Both the position numbers and the translations under genes were made by a program. A stretch of DNA of 64,000 nucleotides from Olavius algarvensis Delta 4 endosymbiont (GTDB lineage: Bacteria; Desulfobacterota; Desulfobacteria; Desulfobacterales; CAJINA01): assembly GCA_905176665.1 (NCBI GenBank), contig CAJINA010000157.1, positions 186,001-250,000 of the forward strand, written 5' to 3'. Positions 1 to 8,349 of this stretch are shown here, one piece after another (positions within the stretch are counted from its first letter, which is position 1; each line of letters begins with the position of its first letter). A model generated the notes under the pieces. That model had not been told where the DNA came from. It searched no databases and saw only the letters and a program-made list of their open reading frames with translations.

Positions 1-827
1 GACACCGTCGTCTGGGAAAGCGATTTGATGTAGATGGTCTTTTCGGGAAAAAGGTCCACGAACCGGGGCGCCGGTGATTCATGGTACTCGGAAAGATAAT
101 CGTCTTCGATGATGTAAAACGGATGCTGCCGGGCGCGCCGGACGATTTGCTCCTTCTTATCCAGGCTGTAGGAGATGCCGGTCGGGTTGTGTACGGTCGG
201 CATGGTGTAAAAAAGTCGGATTTGGGAGGGGAGCAGGGCATCCAGGGCCGCGATGTCCGGACCATCATCTTCCAGGGGTACAAAGTGTTTGGCCTTGAAA
301 AGGGAAATGGCACCCGGGTAGGTGGGGTCCTCGAATAGGATATTTTCGGAAATACCCGTTGAAAACACCTTGGCCGTCAAATCCAGACCCTGCTGGGCCC
401 CGCTGATGATCAGCATTCGGCGGGTGGGTACGCGGTAAAATTCGCCCAGCGTTGCGATGAGCTCGGGATCACCTTCAACCGGTGGTGTTGAAAAAACGCC
501 CGCTTTCTGTTCATCAAACAGGTTGGAAAAAATCTCTTGGGCTTGCAGGTATGGAAAAAAGGATTCGGACAGATAGGCTGTTTTAAAGTCGAATATGTCG
601 CCGGTCCGATTTATCCGTTCCGGAAAGCGGACATACGAGCCGCTGCCCACGATTTTTTCGATCCAGCCCCTGCTTTTCAAGCGCTCAAATGCCTTTTGCA
701 CCGTCAACTTGCTGCAGCCAAATTCGGTTGCAACATCCCGGATTGATGGAATTTTATCTCCAGGCTTGAATACGCCCCTGTTGATGTCGGCTTTAATGTT
801 GTCCGCTATCTGTTTATACAGTGCCAT
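1..827 (-). CDS. MocR/PdxR-type GntR regulator, partial
   Basis: The gene runs off the left edge; 275 residues are visible from the ATG at 825-827. Residues about 1-68 are a GntR winged helix (IPSIRDVATEFGCSKLTVQKAF...GSGSYVR); the rest is a fold-type I aminotransferase-like domain with the NPTG and EDDYLSEY motifs, so it belongs to the MocR family. It is divergent from pdxS, the usual arrangement for PdxR, which senses PLP and controls PLP synthesis (family knowledge). Odd point: in the motif that normally ends SxSK, with the PLP-binding lysine, I read YIKSLSQTTV, so glutamine stands where lysine is expected, unless the nearby lysine of YIKS serves. No good ribosome site is seen upstream of the ATG. 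Role as pdxST regulator is inferred from position. Confidence 0.85.
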   Translation of the reverse strand, partial: MALYKQIADNIKADINRGVFKPGDKIPSIRDVATEFGCSKLTVQKAFERLKSRGWIEKIVGSGSYVRFPERINRTGDIFDFKTAYLSESFFPYLQAQEIFSNLFDEQKAGVFSTPPVEGDPELIATLGEFYRVPTRRMLIISGAQQGLDLTAKVFSTGISENILFEDPTYPGAISLFKAKHFVPLEDDGPDIAALDALLPSQIRLFYTMPTVHNPTGISYSLDKKEQIVRRARQHPFYIIEDDYLSEYHESPAPRFVDLFPEKTIYIKSLSQTTV

Positions 828-913
828 ATTGCGCCACAAAAGACTTGACAACTACAATACATTTTGCAAAGCGTACCACTATTAATTGGAAAGTGTCCTA
901 TGTCAAACCCTGG

Positions 914-927
914 TGTGTTATAACACA
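914..927. promoter_or_regulatory. Palindrome over a possible pdxS -10 box
   Basis: TGTGTTATAACACA is a perfect 14-bp palindrome 39 bases before the pdxS start, with a TATAAC -10-like hexamer inside it (919-924). It lies in the divergent regulator/pdxS intergenic region, where a PdxR operator would be expected. No convincing -35 sits at standard spacing, which would fit an activated promoter. Function is inferred. Confidence 0.35.
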
Positions 928-966
928 ACACGACCCAAAGGGCAAAAAAGAGAAAGGGAGCGCAAA

Positions 967-1836
967 ATGGAACGTGAAAAATTGAATAAGGGTTTTGCCG
1001 AGATGTTTAAAAACGGTGTGATTATGGATGTGACCACACCGGAGCAGGCCAAAATAGCCGAGGACGCCGGGGCCTGTTCGGTCATGGCCCTGGAGCGGGT
1101 GCCTTCCGACATTCGCAAAGACAACCAGGTGGCCCGGATGAGTGACCCGGCCATGATTGAAAGCATCATGCAGACTGTCTCCATTCCGGTGATGGCCAAA
1201 ACCCGGATCGGACATTTCATGGAAGCCCGCCTTCTCGAAGCCATGGGCATTGACTTTATCGATGAGAGTGAAGTTCTAACCCCGGCTGACGAGCATGCGC
1301 ATGTGGACAAAAACACGTTTAGAGTGCCCTTTGTCTGTGGGGCCCGCGACCTGGGTGAAGGCTTGCGCCGGGTGTACGAAGGGGCGGCCATGATCCGTAC
1401 CAAGGGCGAAGCTGGGACCGGCAACGTGGTTGAGGCCGTACGCCATATGAAAACCATCAATCGCGAGATCAAGGCCCTGAAGGGCATGGACGACGATCAA
1501 CTGGCTGCCAAGGCTGCCGAATACCGGGTACCCCTGGAACTTGTCAAAGAGACCCGCGACCTGGGCCGTTTTTCCGTGGTGAATTTTGCCGCCGGCGGCC
1601 TGGCTACCCCGGCCGATGCTGCCCTGATGATGGCCCTGGGTTCCGACGGAGTTTTCGTCGGTTCCGGCATTTTCAAATCTGAAAACCCACCTGTTATGGC
1701 GGAAGCCATGGTCAAGGCGGTGATTCACTGGGATGATCCCGCTAAACTGGTGGAGATTTCAAAGGGGCTTGGGGCTGCCATGACCGGGCTTGAGATTGCC
1801 ACGCTGGAAGTGGCGATGGCGGAGAGGGGAATTTAA
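967..1836 (+). CDS. pdxS: PLP synthase synthase subunit PdxS
   Basis: This 289-residue protein makes pyridoxal 5'-phosphate from ribose 5-phosphate, glyceraldehyde 3-phosphate and ammonia, as the 12-mer barrel core of the PdxS-PdxT complex in the cytoplasm. The catalytic residues are in place: Asp21 (VIMDV), Lys78 (MAKTRIGH) and Lys146 (RTKGEAGTG), each three positions lower than in Bacillus numbering. The phosphate loop ([16 protein letters not shown]) is present. The ATG at 967 is chosen because GGGAG lies just upstream and the protein then has the standard length; reading further upstream adds a non-conserved tail. pdxT follows 200 bases later on the same strand. Confidence 0.97.
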   Translation: MEREKLNKGFAEMFKNGVIMDVTTPEQAKIAEDAGACSVMALERVPSDIRKDNQVARMSDPAMIESIMQTVSIPVMAKTRIGHFMEARLLEAMGIDFIDESEVLTPADEHAHVDKNTFRVPFVCGARDLGEGLRRVYEGAAMIRTKGEAGTGNVVEAVRHMKTINREIKALKGMDDDQLAAKAAEYRVPLELVKETRDLGRFSVVNFAAGGLATPADAALMMALGSDGVFVGSGIFKSENPPVMAEAMVKAVIHWDDPAKLVEISKGLGAAMTGLEIATLEVAMAERGI

Positions 1837-2036
1837 AAGAGAGGGTTCAAGGCTCCGAGGGTTCAAGTGAAGGGCGAAAACCCTGAGGTCGGAGATCGGA
1901 CGTCGGAGGTCGGAAAACCATGGAGTCGGGTGTCCGGAGTCCGGCGTCGGAAAAAACTCCCCTCTACCGGAGGAGTGGAATAGACTACCAGCACGATATC
2001 GCGTTAAGCTCGTGGAGGTTGTACGGGAAATCTTAT
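1837..2036. repeat. Repetitive pdxS-pdxT spacer (TCGGA motifs)
   Basis: The gap between pdxS and pdxT holds short degenerate direct repeats of GGTTCAAG (about 1845-1870) and GTCGGA (about 1888-1950), much like spacers near 4.8, 7.4 and 12.4 kb. I see no gene or terminator here, so pdxST may still be one transcript. Confidence 0.5.
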
Positions 2037-2597
2037 ATGAAAGTAGGACTACTAGGCTTACAAGGCGCTTTTCTGGATCACATCCGGCACCTGGAACAAT
2101 TGGGTGTCGAACATCATCTCGTAAAGAGCACTGCAGACCTTGATGTCATCGATTGTTTGATCATTCCTGGTGGGGAAAGTACGGTCATGGAAAAGTTCCT
2201 CGACATGTTTGCCATGACCGAACCGCTGAAGACCAAAATCAACGGGGGTATGCCGGTGTGGGGCATCTGTGCCGGCAGCATCCTGCTGGCCGAAACAGTG
2301 GATGGCCGCCCGGGTATCCTGGACGTTCTGCCTGTGGATGTGACCCGCAATGCCTACGGCCGGCAGCTTGAGAGTTCCGAAAAAGACATCGCCGTGCCTG
2401 AATTGCAGCGTCCCAAATTTCACGCCATGTTTATCCGCTCTCCACGGATTGAACGAGTGGATGCGACCGTCAAGGTGTTTTCAAGCGTCGACGATGATCC
2501 TGTCTTCGTCCGCTGTGGTCATGTCATGGCCACAACCTTTCACCCTGAGCTTACCAAAGATTCGGTTTTCCATGAGTATTTCATCCGATCAGTTTGA
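2037..2597 (+). CDS. pdxT: PLP synthase glutaminase subunit PdxT
   Basis: This 186-residue class I glutaminase hydrolyses glutamine and channels ammonia to PdxS. The oxyanion motif GGESTVM is at 45-51, the nucleophile is Cys78 in GICAGS, and the His169/Glu171 pair is in FHPEL, so the triad is complete. The ATG at 2037 gives the canonical start MKVGLLGLQGAF and the family length; the longer in-frame reading from 1920 is spacer repeat. The upstream ribosome site is weak, and translation may depend on pdxS. Confidence 0.96.
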   Translation: MKVGLLGLQGAFLDHIRHLEQLGVEHHLVKSTADLDVIDCLIIPGGESTVMEKFLDMFAMTEPLKTKINGGMPVWGICAGSILLAETVDGRPGILDVLPVDVTRNAYGRQLESSEKDIAVPELQRPKFHAMFIRSPRIERVDATVKVFSSVDDDPVFVRCGHVMATTFHPELTKDSVFHEYFIRSV

Positions 2598-2660
2598 TAT
2601 TTGCTGGCGGCGCTTCTCAATTAACCGGCCGTTTAGTCGTTATACATCTTTTAAAGTAGA

Positions 2661-2821
2661 GCGAGGGAGACCTTAAGGCCTCCCTCGCGTTGCATGGGGT
2701 AAAAATGGTATTGCTCGTAAAAGCCGCGTTCGTTGACCAGGAATCAGGGGTTTCGCTTTAGCGGCTTTTACTATTCAAATCACGGCAGCGGCGTAATAAG
2801 GCCGCCGGTCCCGTGATTGAA
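2661..2821. terminator. Three successive hairpins between convergent genes
   Basis: The space between pdxT (rightward) and hsp20 (leftward) contains three inverted repeats in a row: GCGAGGGAG / CTCCCTCGC (2661-2669, 2680-2688), GTAAAAGCCGC / GCGGCTTTTAC (2717-2727, 2761-2771), and TTCAAATCACGG / CCCGTGATTGAA (2775-2786, 2810-2821). The middle arm ends in TTTTAC and would serve as a weak terminator for rightward transcripts. Together they probably insulate the two genes. Confidence 0.55.
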
Positions 2822-2835
2822 ATTCTGTTTATCGG

Positions 2836-3276
2836 TTAGTGAATGGTGATCTTTTTCGGTTCTTCCACTTCAGCCTTGGGGATGTGCACCTTCAGCACGC
2901 CATCTTTAAAATCGGCCGTGATCTCCTCGGCGCTGACGCCTTCGGGCAGAGTGAAGAGCCGCTGGAATTTTCCGTAAGTCCTTTCACGCCGGTAATAGTT
3001 TTTCTCTTCGGTTTCATTTTCAACAGTGCGTTCACCGCTGAGGGTCAAAACGCCGTCCTTAACATCGATGGAGATGTCCTTTTTGTCGATTCCGGGCAGT
3101 TCTGCCTTCAGGGCCACGCCGTTTTCCTCTGCATAGATATCCACTGCCGGGCGCCATGCGTAATTGCAGTTCTCTTCCAGGGTCCGAGCCGGGGCAAGCC
3201 TGCTCCCGAAAATGCGGTTAAATCTATTGCTCAGATTCCAGACATCGTTCCAGGGATTAAATCTTACTAGTTCCAT
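2836..3276 (-). CDS. Small heat shock protein, Hsp20 family
   Basis: A 146-residue ATP-independent holdase chaperone of the cytoplasm. The alpha-crystallin domain spans roughly 38-140, with the family signature FKDGVLKVHIPK, and the tail carries an I-x-I motif (KKITIH) used for oligomer contacts. The ATG at 3276 is preceded by a strong GGAGGT site, so the 18 extra residues of the longer reading are not used. It stands alone; a long AT-rich upstream region carries a promoter-like sequence and an inverted repeat, which fits stress control, although no CIRCE element is visible. Confidence 0.95.
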   Translation of the reverse strand: MELVRFNPWNDVWNLSNRFNRIFGSRLAPARTLEENCNYAWRPAVDIYAEENGVALKAELPGIDKKDISIDVKDGVLTLSGERTVENETEEKNYYRRERTYGKFQRLFTLPEGVSAEEITADFKDGVLKVHIPKAEVEEPKKITIH

Positions 3277-3330
3277 CTTTTTACCTCCGTTATAATTGTT
3301 TGTGGGTTCCGTTGCTTGTTGTTTGAACAC

Positions 3331-3358
3331 AAGTTAATGACAATAATTTTCATGTCAA
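3331..3358 (-). promoter_or_regulatory. Candidate hsp20 promoter
   Basis: On the minus strand TTGACA (3353-3358) is separated by 16 bases from TAACTT (3331-3336), about 55 bases before the hsp20 start. The -35 is consensus and the -10 is moderate. Assignment is by pattern only. Confidence 0.4.
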
Positions 3359-3378
3359 TAATGCAATACTACATTTTT

Positions 3379-3421
3379 AATACATTACTTAATAAATATT
3401 TTAAAGTTAAAGTAATGTATT
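3379..3421. repeat. AT-rich inverted repeat upstream of hsp20
   Basis: AATACATTACTT (3379-3390) and AAGTAATGTATT (3410-3421) are perfect 12-base arms 19 bases apart, in a strikingly AT-rich patch (about 3330-3460) upstream of the hsp20 promoter candidate. It could be an operator or a hairpin. The rest of the gap up to the next gene at 3710 shows nothing recognisable. Confidence 0.5.
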
Positions 3422-3709
3422 TTAACCTGTGTATAATTTAACAATTATTTAAGGGGTATATGCAGTACAATGGTCTCAGGCGGGCCCCTGTGGCAAATCC
3501 AGGATTTTTACGTTTAATCTGTACATTCTTGGGAAATACAGGCCTGTGTAGCGCTTAAAATCTTCAGCCAATATAGTGGTACTGGTATCTACCTGTTCGA
3601 TTTTACTTGATTAACATGTTGCCGGCGTCCATAATGGCAGGCACCTTACCAGCCGAACCCTCTCAGTCCCCTGAACGGGCATGAGGGCCAGATTGCCCGG
3701 AGGCTTCCC

Positions 3710-4738
3710 ATGAGAGCCATGGTCCTGAAAAAGTTGGCCCCCCTGCATGAAAACCCGCACCCACTTGAAAAGATGGATTTACCCGTGCCGGTACCGGGAG
3801 GCGGGGACCTGCTATTGAAAATCGCAGCCTGCGGCGTCTGCCACACTGAACTGGATGAGATCGAGGGCCGAACGCCGCCGCCGCGGCTGCCGTTGATTCC
3901 AGGGCACCAGGTAGTTGGTACTATTGAACAAGCCGGCCGCCTGGTTTCGCATTACCGAACCGGGGAACGGGTCGGGGTTGCCTGGATCTATGCCTCCTGC
4001 GGGGACTGCGACTATTGCAAAGCCGGTCTCGAGAACCTCTGCAGCCGTTTTAAGGCTACCGGCCGCGATGCGGATGGCGGCTATGCTGAATATATGGTGG
4101 TGCCGGCCCGGTCCGCTTACCGGATTCCGGATTGTTTCACCGATTCCCAGGCAGCGCCTTTATTGTGTGCCGGTGCGATCGGGTACCGCTCGCTGCAGCT
4201 TTCCAAGCCTGCCGGCGGTATGCGTTTGGGGCTGACCGGATTTGGAGCTTCCGGGCACCTGGTTCTCAAAATGATACGCTATCGTTTTCCCGATATTGAG
4301 GCTTATGTGTTTGCCCGCAATCCGAGGGAAAGAGACTTTGCCCGGGAACTGGGCGCCGTGTGGGCGGGAGATACCTCCGCGGCAAGCCCCCGGAAGCTGA
4401 ACGCTATCATCGACACGACCCCGGTCTGGCGGCCGGTGGTGGAAGCTTTGAAGAATCTCGCACCGGGAGGCCGATTGGTAATCAATGCCATCCGGAAAGA
4501 AGATGGTGATAAAGACCACCTCCTGCAACTGGATTACCCCGAGCATCTCTGGATGGAAAAGGAGATCAAAAGTGTCGCCAATATCTGTCGCCGGGATGTA
4601 ATCGATTTTTTGGAATGGGCTGCGGATATGCAAATGAAGCCCGCGGTGGAAGAGTTCCCGTTGGAAGAGGCCAATCGGGCCCTGTACGAGCTGAAGACGG
4701 GCAAGATCAGGGGGGCGAAGGTTCTGGTAATCAGGTAG
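3710..4738 (+). CDS. Zinc-dependent alcohol dehydrogenase
   Basis: A 342-residue medium-chain dehydrogenase that should interconvert alcohols and aldehydes with NAD(P). Catalytic-zinc ligands are seen as Cys44 (GVCHTE) and the His of PGHQVVG; the four structural-zinc cysteines are in CGDCDYCKAGLENLC (about 97-111). The cofactor fold follows, but the usual GxGxxG reads GFGASGH. This subgroup resembles the short AdhA/AdhP-like family. GGAGG at 3699-3703 supports the ATG at 3710. It stands alone; the natural substrate cannot be read. Confidence 0.88.
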   Translation: MRAMVLKKLAPLHENPHPLEKMDLPVPVPGGGDLLLKIAACGVCHTELDEIEGRTPPPRLPLIPGHQVVGTIEQAGRLVSHYRTGERVGVAWIYASCGDCDYCKAGLENLCSRFKATGRDADGGYAEYMVVPARSAYRIPDCFTDSQAAPLLCAGAIGYRSLQLSKPAGGMRLGLTGFGASGHLVLKMIRYRFPDIEAYVFARNPRERDFARELGAVWAGDTSAASPRKLNAIIDTTPVWRPVVEALKNLAPGGRLVINAIRKEDGDKDHLLQLDYPEHLWMEKEIKSVANICRRDVIDFLEWAADMQMKPAVEEFPLEEANRALYELKTGKIRGAKVLVIR

Positions 4739-5106
4739 GCTCCTGGATAGTGTGTCGCTGATAAGTACGCATGTGGTCCCCTGATATGCCTGTGCAATAA
4801 GGGTCCCAGGGGTCAAGGGTTCGAGGGGCCGAGTGCAATGCTCAAGGCGTTCACCAGCCGCACACTGAGTAATTTTCGAAGCAGCCCCCTCCCTCAAATC
4901 CCTCCCAACAGGGGAGGGAAGTTTTCTCCTCCTCCTTGACGGGGGAGGCCGGGCGGGGGTGCTGGCTGTTTAAAAAAAGGAAATTGGGGGTGGAATTGTT
5001 TGAAGGTCTCTAAGGAGTACTTTGGTTTTTACTTGACGCCTGGATCCCTCGGCCCCTTGAGCCCTTTTCACGCGAAGCTGAAGACGTATTTAACCCTACA
5101 AAGATT
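4739..5106. repeat. Gene-free spacer with inverted repeat copies
   Basis: No gene is seen in this stretch. The copies at 4815-4833 (AAGGGTTCGAGGGGCCGAG) and 5048-5066 (CTCGGCCCCTTGAGCCCTT) are inverted relative to each other with two mismatches in 19. Between them is a CT-rich/AG-rich patch (about 4885-4960) with CCCTCCC and GGGGAGG runs. Similar GGTTCAAG/CCGAGG strings occur at about 1850 and 12,365. Confidence 0.5.
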
Positions 5107-5976
5107 ATGATGCCTGCTAACGACCGGAACAATTTTGAAATCCTCGCCCACCGCGGGGTGCATCAGGATTTCAGTGGGAAATCCATGGAGAACTACGTAT
5201 GCACCGCCCGTCGTATCTATCCGCTTGAGCACATCTATATAGAAAACACCGTGGCCTCTATCGACCGGGCCTTTGAACTGGGGGCGACCATCGTGGAGGT
5301 GGATGTCAACCGGAGCCGGGAGGGTGAGCTGATTTTATTTCACGATGCCGGCCTGGAATGCCGGACAGATGGTGTTGGCCGGACCTGGGACCACCCGTTG
5401 GAATATTTGCAGGCCCTGGATGTCGGCTACGGCTACTCCCCGGATGACGGCAAAACCTTCCCGCTGCGTGGCAAGGGTATCGGGAAGATGCCCCTGCTGC
5501 GGGACGTGTTGACAAAGTATCCCGAGAAAAGATTCATCATCGATCACAAGGACGAAACACCGGAGACGGCTGAGCTATTGGCGGATCTGCTCGGCGCGCT
5601 GGATGAAGCCCAGCAGGGCAAGCTCTATTATTGGGGACCGCCCCATACGCTGCAAATCATTCAAAGAAAAGTGCCGGGATTTTATCGGCTGATACCAGAG
5701 CCGATGAAGATGCGGCGGTGGCTGTACCGCTATATTTTCACCCTCGGCCTGGCGAGCTTTCCCAGCGAAATCGAACGGAAAATTTTGGTGCTGCCGATTA
5801 AATACATCAAGATCATGCCCGGATGGCCGGAGCGCCTGCTGCGAAAAATAAGAAAAGCCGGCGGGCGCTTGCTCATTTACGTGGATACCGTTGACGAGGC
5901 CCGCTGCATAAAGGGGCTGCCCGTGGATGGTGTTGTAACGGATCACCTTGACCGGATCGCAAACATTTACCAATGA
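5107..5976 (+). CDS. Glycerophosphodiester phosphodiesterase family protein
   Basis: A 289-residue TIM-barrel GDPD enzyme, expected to split glycerophosphodiesters from lipid breakdown into glycerol 3-phosphate and an alcohol. The catalytic His15-Arg16 (AHRGVH), metal ligands Glu46, Glu64 and Asp66 (VEVDV), and His79-Asp80 (LFHD) are all present. No signal peptide is seen, so it is probably cytoplasmic. An MFS transporter starts 30 bases downstream and a second GDPD lies beyond it, which suggests uptake and breakdown of a glycerophosphodiester-like compound (inference). Two adjacent ATG codons (5107, 5110) are possible starts. Confidence 0.9.
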   Translation: MMPANDRNNFEILAHRGVHQDFSGKSMENYVCTARRIYPLEHIYIENTVASIDRAFELGATIVEVDVNRSREGELILFHDAGLECRTDGVGRTWDHPLEYLQALDVGYGYSPDDGKTFPLRGKGIGKMPLLRDVLTKYPEKRFIIDHKDETPETAELLADLLGALDEAQQGKLYYWGPPHTLQIIQRKVPGFYRLIPEPMKMRRWLYRYIFTLGLASFPSEIERKILVLPIKYIKIMPGWPERLLRKIRKAGGRLLIYVDTVDEARCIKGLPVDGVVTDHLDRIANIYQ

Positions 5977-6006
5977 GTGCTCGCCTTATGTTAAAGGAGG
6001 AAGCAG

Positions 6007-7308
6007 ATGACCAACGCAACCGCCGAAAAAATGCTTAAATTTCGCTGGATCATTTTTGCCATCCTCGCCCTGGCCTATTTCTTCGTGTATTTCCATCGGC
6101 TGTCGCTCTCGGTGGTGGCCAATGATATTGTCAAGGACTTCAATACCACCGCCAGTGTCATGGGACTGCTCGGTTCGATATATTTTTATTGTTACGCAGC
6201 CATGCAGTTGCCGGCCGGCCTGCTGTCCGATTCAATCGGCCCCCGCAAGGCGGTCACGGTTTTTCTGCTGGCCGCTTCGGCCGGCAGCCTTGTTTTTGGG
6301 CTGGCCCCCAACATCAATATTGCTTTTGTCGGACGTATACTGGTGGGTATCGGTGTTTCCATGGTTTTCATTCCCACGATGAAAATTTTGTCCCAGTGGT
6401 TTCGCGCAACTGAATTTGCCATGATGGCTGGGATCCTGAACGCGGTGGGCGGTGTGGGCGTGATGGCCGCTACCTGGCTTTTAGCGGCCATGACGGCCAG
6501 TTTCGGCTGGCGGCTCTCTTTCGACCTTATCGGTGCCTGTACCTTTGTGATCGTTATTCTAGTGTGGGTGATCGTGCGTGACCGCCCGGCAGACAAGGGC
6601 TGGCTGTCTCCCATGGAGATAGACAGCCAGGCCGGAACGGCTGCGCCGCAACCCGAGCAAATCGGCCTGATCGAGGGCGCCATAAAGGTGGTCCGCGAGA
6701 AATATTTCTGGCCGGTGGCCATCTGGTTTTTCTTTGATTGCGGTATTTTCTTCGGGTTCGGCGGTCTTTGGGGCGGACCTTATCTCATGCACGTCTACGG
6801 CATGACCCGGGCCGAGGCCGGAGCCATATTGAGTATGATTGCCTGGGGCATGATTATCGGCAGCCCCTTTTTGGGTTACCTCTCCGATAAAGTTCTCAAG
6901 AGCCGCAAGAAAGTGTTTCTCATTTGCACATCGGCCCTGGCCGTCGAAATGATTCTGCTGAGCTTCTTTCCCGCGGGATTGCCACGGCCGATGTTGTACG
7001 TTATCTTTTTCTGCTTTTCGGTTTTTGCCTCCTCAATCGTTGTTATCGGGTTTACAACCACAAAAGAGCTCTTTCCGGTGGAGATCGCCGGAACCTCGGT
7101 GGGCACGGTCAACCTGTTTCCCTTCCTCGGCGGGGCCGTCTTCATGCCGGTGCTGGGGAAGATCCTGGACAGCTGGCCCAAAACAGCGGTGGGGGCCTAC
7201 GACCTGGAAGCCTACAAGGTCATGCTGCTGGTGCTCGCTGGTAGCGCGGTCGTCGCGCTTGTGTGTACGTTTTTTATGAAGGAAACACTTGAAAAGCAGG
7301 AGGTCTGA
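6007..7308 (+). CDS. MFS transporter, possible organophosphate permease
   Basis: A 433-residue major facilitator protein with about 12 membrane segments. The inter-helix motif DSIGPRKA (loop 2-3) and the first-helix text YFFVYFHRLSLSVV place it in the family. AAGGAGG just upstream gives a strong start. It sits between two GDPD genes on the same strand, so glycerophosphodiester or glycerol-phosphate uptake is a reasonable guess, but the specificity is inferred from neighbours only. Confidence 0.85.
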   Translation: MTNATAEKMLKFRWIIFAILALAYFFVYFHRLSLSVVANDIVKDFNTTASVMGLLGSIYFYCYAAMQLPAGLLSDSIGPRKAVTVFLLAASAGSLVFGLAPNINIAFVGRILVGIGVSMVFIPTMKILSQWFRATEFAMMAGILNAVGGVGVMAATWLLAAMTASFGWRLSFDLIGACTFVIVILVWVIVRDRPADKGWLSPMEIDSQAGTAAPQPEQIGLIEGAIKVVREKYFWPVAIWFFFDCGIFFGFGGLWGGPYLMHVYGMTRAEAGAILSMIAWGMIIGSPFLGYLSDKVLKSRKKVFLICTSALAVEMILLSFFPAGLPRPMLYVIFFCFSVFASSIVVIGFTTTKELFPVEIAGTSVGTVNLFPFLGGAVFMPVLGKILDSWPKTAVGAYDLEAYKVMLLVLAGSAVVALVCTFFMKETLEKQEV

Positions 7309-7469
7309 AGTCAGAATTCTGAGGTTTGAAAGCCAAACATCAAGGGTGGGAAGCTATCGTCGCGCAGGCAGTATGAGCTACATCAGCCATGTGTCTGACG
7401 TCCGACGTCCGACTTCAGTTTTTTGTATATAGTGCGCATGAGACCTTAAACCAACGCTTCTATAGGCCA
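7309..7469. repeat. Spacer with TCCGACG repeats and possible terminator
   Basis: CTGAAGTC at the MFS stop (about 7304-7311) can pair with GACTTCAG (about 7410-7417), which is followed by six T, so a long-looped terminator is possible. Before it lies GTCTGACGTCCGACGTCCGAC, inverted relative to the GTCGGA repeats near 1.9 kb. Confidence 0.4.
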
Positions 7470-8255
7470 ATGTGTATGGTGATAGAGAAACCGGACAAAA
7501 AACCTTTGCTCATTTCCCACCGGGGCGCGCACCAAGAGGCCCCTGAAAACAGCTGCCGGGCCTTTGCGCTGGCCCTGGAATATGGCGTCGACGGCATCGA
7601 AACGGATGTGCAGCTGACCAGCGACGGTGTCCCGGTGCTGTTTCACAATCCCACCGCCTGCCACGTGACCGGTAGCCTCAAGCGAATTTCGACCCACACC
7701 TGGGATCAGCTCAAAGCGATTGAATTGGGGGACGCGGGCGCCGGTATCGGTATTCCGACGCTGGATGAAACTTTGGAGATGTTCGCTCACCGATCCCGAC
7801 TGCTTATCGAGATCAAATCCAGAAAACCTGACCGGGCCTCCGGTCGCTCCCGAATACTCACCGATAAGGTGGTTGCCGCGGTAACCTGTTTTCCGGTTGA
7901 CATACAGGCAACGATATCGATTCTCTCCTTCGACCCGGATGTACTGGTAAGGGTGTACCAGGCCGCCCCGCAGCTGCAATGCGTCCTCAATACCGATGGA
8001 ACAGGTGATTGGTGTGTACCGGTTACCGATTTGATGGCTGGCGACGCGGTCCCGGATTTTTTAACGGCGATCTGCCTTGAAATTAAGAACCTGGCAGCCG
8101 AAGTGGTAAAGTGGGCCCGCGAACAGGACCTGCAGGTGTTCACATATTGCTGCAATACCCGCGCCCAGGCGGAGCGAGCACTGGCCCTGGGTGTGGACGG
8201 TATTATGAGCGACAAGCCGGGGTGGCTGGTGGGGCTTGTCAAGCCCCACGCATAG
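7470..8255 (+). CDS. Second glycerophosphodiester phosphodiesterase family protein
   Basis: A 261-residue GDPD barrel, only distantly similar to the one at 5107. His17-Arg18 (SHRGAH), Glu26, Glu44/Asp46 (IETDVQ) and His59 (LFHN) are in place; the residue after His59 is Asn where Asp is common. It may hydrolyse the same class of substrate as its neighbour. The start is uncertain: ATG at 7470 or 7476 both give MxMVIEKP-type ends, and no clear ribosome site is visible. The stop codon falls inside a GCATAG repeat. Confidence 0.87.
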   Translation: MCMVIEKPDKKPLLISHRGAHQEAPENSCRAFALALEYGVDGIETDVQLTSDGVPVLFHNPTACHVTGSLKRISTHTWDQLKAIELGDAGAGIGIPTLDETLEMFAHRSRLLIEIKSRKPDRASGRSRILTDKVVAAVTCFPVDIQATISILSFDPDVLVRVYQAAPQLQCVLNTDGTGDWCVPVTDLMAGDAVPDFLTAICLEIKNLAAEVVKWAREQDLQVFTYCCNTRAQAERALALGVDGIMSDKPGWLVGLVKPHA

Positions 8256-8349
8256 AGCATAGGGCAAAGCGCATGGCGCAAAATCAGAACCTAAGAACTT
8301 AAGATCACGGAACTTATCACTTGACATCCAGGACGGGTACTGGTTTTTA

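Noticed and set aside
898..1728. Several minus-strand frames opposite pdxS.
   Set aside because: They are shadows of the highly conserved pdxS frame in GC-rich codons.
4160..4897. A 245-residue minus-strand frame opposite the alcohol dehydrogenase.
   Set aside because: The plus-strand gene has all zinc-binding residues; the opposite frame has no recognisable domain or ribosome site.
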